This document shows positions 14,140 to 16,668 of a stretch of 16,668 nt of DNA, one piece after another. The translations under genes and the position numbers were made by a program. The notes below the pieces were generated by a model. The model worked only from the letters and a program-made list of their open reading frames with translations. It was not told where the DNA came from and did no database searches. The DNA is from Sphingomonadales bacterium (GTDB lineage Bacteria > Pseudomonadota > Alphaproteobacteria > Sphingomonadales > Sphingomonadaceae). The DNA lies in contig JAAFIT010000009.1 of the NCBI GenBank assembly GCA_013298745.1, positions 1-16,668 of the forward strand. Direction: 5' to 3'. The stretch's first letter is position 1. Each line of letters begins with the position of its first letter.

Positions 14140-15359
14140 CCGATCGCCTGCTTGTCGACCCCGTTCTGGACGGGCTGGTGCCTGCGGCGTTGGCACCGAA
14201 GACCCGCAAGATCATGCTCGAGGATTTCGACTTGCCGGTCGATATCGGCTTTCATGATTTCGAAATCGGCACGCCGCAGCGGCTGCGGGTTAATATCGAG
14301 GTGTGGCTGTCCGCCGGTCATTTTCCGCGCTGTGACAGCGTGGCTGCCGCCTGGGATTATGATCTGTTGCGCACCGCGGTGCTGGCGCTTGTCGATGGTC
14401 GTCGCTTCAATCTGCAGGAAACTGTCGTGCACGAAATCTACGACCTCGTTGCCGCCCGGCAGGGCGTGACCGGGGTGCGAATTTCGACGCGAAAGCCGGA
14501 CATTTATCCCGATTGCGCCGCGGTCGGCGTCGAAATGAGCAGTTTCTAGCGCGCCAGATTGCCGCTCGCATGGCCCGAGGCTGGCCATTGCCGCTGCCCA
14601 ATCCGCTGCCAGCGCGCGATCGTCGCCGCCCGCTTTTGCCGGCAGTGTTGTGGGCAGGCTGCAGGCAAGGCGGTACCAGAGCAAGGTGCCGTTGCGCACG
14701 ACGGCCGCTGATTCATCAATGACATCGCCGCGCGATAGCGCCACCCGGCGCGGAGTGCCAGGACGGTTTGTCACCACCAGCGTGGCGCCGCGCCCATCGG
14801 TTGTGGCGAGGAAAAACTGGCTTTCGCTCTCGCCGGCGACGGTGCCATCGGCGCGAAAGCCGTTCGTGACTCCCGTAATAGCTGGCGCAGCGCCGGACCG
14901 CGCTTCGGTCGCGATGGCGCGCACCTGGGCATCGAGCGCCCGTGTCCAGCTTTGCAGCGCATTGGGGGCGATCAAGCGTGTCTTCCCATCGGCGGTCGGG
15001 GGGCTCGCCCAGGCCATTACCGCCCGGTTTTTTTGCTTCGGTAGCTTGCCCTTGCTGTCGAGCGGCGCATCCCACAACCAGGTAAGTTCGGCCGGGATGG
15101 CGCCAGGGGCGACGAGCGCGGCATCGATCGCCGCCGTGATCAAGGTGCGGGCATAGCCCTTGGCGAGGCCGGGGCTGTCGCGATCGGACAATCTTTCGCT
15201 GCGGACGATGTTCGCCTGAACGATGACCGGCGCCGCCACAGTCAAATCGGCAATATCGACGAACCCGAGTTCAGGCCCCGGTTCGGCGCGGGCGGTGGTG
15301 GCCAGCAGTCCCAACGCGGCAAAAACGGCAAGGCGAGAGACGTGCGATGGGAAGGCCAT
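14121..15359 (-). CDS. Exported protein of unknown function; frame continues antisense through folB
   Basis: I do not recognise the family. From the ATG at 15359, after an AGGGTG ribosome-binding site, the protein opens with a clear signal peptide (MAFPSHVSRLAVFAALGLLATTARA, cut near residue 25). It continues as a soluble periplasmic-looking domain to about residue 265 and ends that part with LACSLP (Cys233) and SLGPC (Cys264), a likely disulfide pair. The frame as given does not stop until 14121 (412 residues). Residues 271-412 lie exactly antisense to folB, have an Arg/His-rich shadow-like composition, and are unlikely to be native. One base out of frame, a TAG at 14548-14546 would end the protein after about 271 residues and form a convergent pair with folB. 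A one-base indel after Cys264, natural or from sequencing, is the simplest reading. The N-terminal 265 residues are credible as a gene; the 3' end is doubtful. Confidence 0.6.
   Translation of the reverse strand: MAFPSHVSRLAVFAALGLLATTARAEPGPELGFVDIADLTVAAPVIVQANIVRSERLSDRDSPGLAKGYARTLITAAIDAALVAPGAIPAELTWLWDAPLDSKGKLPKQKNRAVMAWASPPTADGKTRLIAPNALQSWTRALDAQVRAIATEARSGAAPAITGVTNGFRADGTVAGESESQFFLATTDGRGATLVVTNRPGTPRRVALSRGDVIDESAAVVRNGTLLWYRLACSLPTTLPAKAGGDDRALAADWAAAMASLGPCERQSGALETAHFDADRGAIGINVRLSRRNSHPGHALPGGNEVVDFVHDSFLQIEATTIDKRQHRGAQQIIIPGGSHAVTARKMTGGQPHLDINPQPLRRADFEIMKADIDRQVEILEHDLAGLRCQRRRHQPVQNGVDKQAIGHVFTI
14136..14549 (+). CDS. folB: Dihydroneopterin aldolase family protein (FolB)
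   Basis: The 137-residue protein matches FolB/FolX-type tunnelling-fold enzymes. FolB cleaves 7,8-dihydroneopterin to 6-hydroxymethyl-dihydropterin and glycolaldehyde in folate synthesis. Visible landmarks are IMLEDFDLPVDIGFHDFEIGTPQRLRVNIEV (residues 26-56, in two adjoining strands), the anchor-type Glu95 in FNLQETVVHEIYDLV, and Lys120 in VRISTRKPD, aligned with the catalytic Lys. The ~22-residue N-terminal extension before the fold is longer than in E. coli. FolX epimerase is an alternative because the families are close. It shares ATGA with the SDR stop, so translation is probably coupled. The stop codon TAG lies in a CTAG palindrome, and the whole gene lies antisense to the continuing frame of the next minus-strand ORF. 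Confidence 0.9.
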   Translation: MTDRLLVDPVLDGLVPAALAPKTRKIMLEDFDLPVDIGFHDFEIGTPQRLRVNIEVWLSAGHFPRCDSVAAAWDYDLLRTAVLALVDGRRFNLQETVVHEIYDLVAARQGVTGVRISTRKPDIYPDCAAVGVEMSSF

Positions 15360-15565
15360 GGCGCACCCTAATCGGCTTCCCCCTGATGCTGCAACGCCGC
15401 GATTTCGCGACGGACCGTGTTTCAGGGATGAAATGTGTCGATAAAGCGGTTGCGGCTTTCCCCTTGTTGCGGTTAGACAGTCGTTGCGAGGGAACGAGCG
15501 GGTCGGGGGGGAACGTCTGGCCAGCGAGTTTCATTTTACTGGTTTGAGGGAGTTTTGCAGCGCCC

Positions 15566-16210
15566 ATGGCTTACGCTAATGAGGGGATGAGCAAGAACAG
15601 GATGATTGCACTGGCGCTGGTTGCGCTGCTGCACATCTTCCTGGGCTATGCTTTTATAACGGGTCTGGCGCTCAAAGCCGTAAAGGCCATTGTGCAGCCG
15701 TTGGAAACGGTGAACGTCAAGGAGGAAGCGCCGCCGCCGGAAGAGCCGCCGCCGCCGCCGCCCAAGGATATCGAAATCCCGCCGTTCGTGCCGCCGCCGG
15801 AAGTGTCGATCGCGCAGGATGCGCCGACCAATACCATCACCACCCAATCTGAAGTGGCGCGTCCTGACCCGCCACGGGTTGCACCGCCTGCGCCACCGGC
15901 GCCGCCGGCTGCCGTTGCGCCGCCTTCGCCGGCGACGCCAAAGGGTCGCGGTAACGTGTTTTCCGATGACGACTTCCCCGATGCCTCGCGTCGTGCGGAA
16001 GAACAGGGTGTCACCCGTGTCAGCTATGTGATCGGTACTGATGGCAAGGTCACGTCGTGCACGGTCACGCAATCGAGCGGCTTTCCGCGGCTTGATGATG
16101 CAACGTGCAAGATCATCATGCGTCGGTTCCGGTTCAACCCGGCGACACGTGATGGTCAGCCCGTCACCGACACCAAGACCCAGCCGGTTCGCTGGCAGTT
16201 GAAGAATTAA
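15566..16210 (+). CDS. tonB: Energy transducer TonB
   Basis: TonB spans the periplasm and passes proton-motive energy from ExbB/ExbD to outer-membrane receptors. The 214-residue protein has one N-terminal membrane anchor (residues ~12-34, MIALALVALLHIFLGYAF). A Pro/Glu/Lys-rich spacer follows (54-125, with EEAPPPEEPPPPPPK), then a C-terminal TonB domain (~138-214: RVSYVIGTDGKV..., RRFRFNPATRDGQPV). Cys165 and Cys181 in that domain could form a disulfide. The start at 15566 gives the MAYA N-terminus I recall from sphingomonad TonBs. The ATG at 15587 has GAGGGG touching it, too close for a good ribosome-binding site. The exbB gene follows 82 bases later, and exbD probably lies beyond the window. 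It would serve receptors including the one at 10295. Confidence 0.95.
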   Translation: MAYANEGMSKNRMIALALVALLHIFLGYAFITGLALKAVKAIVQPLETVNVKEEAPPPEEPPPPPPKDIEIPPFVPPPEVSIAQDAPTNTITTQSEVARPDPPRVAPPAPPAPPAAVAPPSPATPKGRGNVFSDDDFPDASRRAEEQGVTRVSYVIGTDGKVTSCTVTQSSGFPRLDDATCKIIMRRFRFNPATRDGQPVTDTKTQPVRWQLKN

Positions 16211-16217
16211 TGCAATC

Positions 16218-16251
16218 GAACCGGATCGGGCCGCAGGGCCGGGTTCGGTTC
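16218..16251 (+). terminator. Attenuator-like hairpin between tonB and exbB
   Basis: GAACCG (16218-16223) pairs with CGGTTC (16246-16251), enclosing an inner GGCC-GCAG-GGCC stem (16229-16240). A T-rich TTCTTTTG follows. GAACC can also pair with GGTTC at 16242-16246. It sits in the 82-base gap and could cut transcription partially, giving more tonB than exbB mRNA from the tonB promoter. Confidence 0.5.
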
Positions 16252-16277
16252 TTCTTTTGAAGCTCAAACGATAAAAT
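16249..16277 (+). promoter_or_regulatory. Candidate promoter of exbB
   Basis: TAAAAT (16272-16277, 5 of 6 matches to the -10 consensus) is preceded at 17 bases by TTCTTC (16249-16254, a poor -35) inside the hairpin's T-rich tail. If real, exbB could be transcribed independently of tonB. Confidence 0.3.
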
Positions 16278-16292
16278 CGAGGGAAAAATAAA

Positions 16293-16668
16293 ATGGAAAC
16301 CGTGGCAGTCGAAAATCCTTATGGCCTGGCGGCGGCGCTTGAGCAGGGTGGTATCATCGCGCAGTCGGTGTTTGGCATTCTGGTGTTCATGTCGTTGGTG
16401 TCGTGGTTCATCATCATCACCAAGTACATCGATCAGCGTAAGGTGCTGACCGAATCCGCCGAACTCGAAAAGAAGTTCTGGGGCGCCCCGGATCTCAAGA
16501 GCGGCGCTGCCAAGCTCGACAAGAATTCGCCGTTCCGCCAGATCGTTGACGACGGCCTGCGCGCTGCCGATCACCACGAAGGCCGTCTGACCGACAAGAT
16601 CGATCAGCATGAATGGGTGACGATGGCGCTCAACCGTTCGACCTCGGCCGTGTCGTCGAAGCTGCAGG
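16293..16668 (+). CDS. exbB: ExbB / MotA-TolQ-ExbB proton channel family protein (5' part, runs off the window)
   Basis: From the ATG at 16293, preceded by GAGGG nine bases upstream, 125 codons stay open to the window end. The first part, METVAVENPYGLAAALEQGG, leads into a membrane helix at ~21-43 (IIAQSVFGILVFMSLVSWFIIITK). A cytoplasmic charged region follows (YIDQRKVLTESAELEKKFW ..., HEWVTMALNRSTSAVSSKLQ). This is the standard start of ExbB proteins that form the inner-membrane proton channel with ExbD and drive TonB. The position directly after tonB separates it from TolQ. The remaining two helices are outside the window. Confidence 0.94.
   Translation, partial: METVAVENPYGLAAALEQGGIIAQSVFGILVFMSLVSWFIIITKYIDQRKVLTESAELEKKFWGAPDLKSGAAKLDKNSPFRQIVDDGLRAADHHEGRLTDKIDQHEWVTMALNRSTSAVSSKLQ

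Noticed and set aside
15491..15530. Two GGAAC boxes upstream of tonB as EcfG stress-sigma promoters
   Set aside because: Neither has a CGTT at 16-17 bases; the closest are CGTC at 18 and CATT at 16-17. A low-quality match.
1..16668. Mobile elements, CRISPR arrays, phage or defence genes
   Set aside because: I saw no transposase, integrase, terminal inverted repeats, regular spaced repeats or known defence domains. The listed genes account for nearly all of the sequence.

Overview
The window looks like a chromosomal stretch from a GC-rich alphaproteobacterium, most likely a member of the Sphingomonadales. The reasons are the MAYA-type TonB followed by ExbB, a large TonB-dependent receptor with an EIVITGS-type TonB box, a circularly permuted ATP-grasp gene of the alphaproteobacterial type, and the style of the housekeeping genes. 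I see no insertion sequence, integrase, phage gene, CRISPR array or rRNA. Most of the window is ordinary core chromosome. The order-level assignment is inference from protein style.

Layout. At 1-241 (minus) is the N-terminal part of a circularly permuted ATP-grasp protein. Upstream of it lies a DUF6600-type Trp/Tyr/Gly-rich exported protein (357-1517, minus) with a decapeptide repeat. On the plus strand follow a small GlsB/YeaQ-type membrane protein (1688-1933) and a VIT1/CCC1-family metal transporter (2020-2715). A minus-strand block then holds tRNA-Asn(GTT) with its own promoter, an NAD kinase, and moaA, whose end overlaps the NAD kinase start. Divergent from moaA is a pseudo-receiver / degenerate-GGDEF / EAL protein (4915-6654), predicted to act as a c-di-GMP phosphodiesterase. 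It ends 6 bases from the convergent uvrC (6661-8601). Divergent from uvrC is a nucleotide pyrophosphatase/phosphodiesterase-type lipoprotein (8706-9935). A 359-base AT-richer gap with operator-like palindromes leads into a 987-residue TonB-dependent receptor (10295-13258), closed by a strong 12-bp hairpin.

The right side holds a pteridine-reductase-like SDR (13375-14139) that overlaps folB (dihydroneopterin aldolase, 14136-14549) by ATGA, so the pair is probably a tetrahydropterin/folate operon. An exported protein of unknown function is convergent with it (minus, start 15359). Its reading frame runs on antisense through all of folB, probably because of a frameshift near its end. The window closes with tonB (15566-16210), an attenuator-like hairpin, and the first 125 codons of exbB (from 16293).

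How the genes work together. TonB/ExbB would energise outer-membrane receptors such as the one at 10295. The NPP-type lipoprotein next to that receptor could process phosphoesters in the periplasm, though this link is only positional. MoaA and the SDR/FolB pair belong to separate GTP-derived pterin pathways (molybdopterin and folate). No clearly new multi-gene system is visible. The points most worth a second look are the folB-antisense ORF with its shared CTAG stop, the five cysteine pairs of the receptor, the hairpin over the SDR ribosome-binding site, the moaA/nadK overlap, and the degenerate GGDEF-EAL protein.
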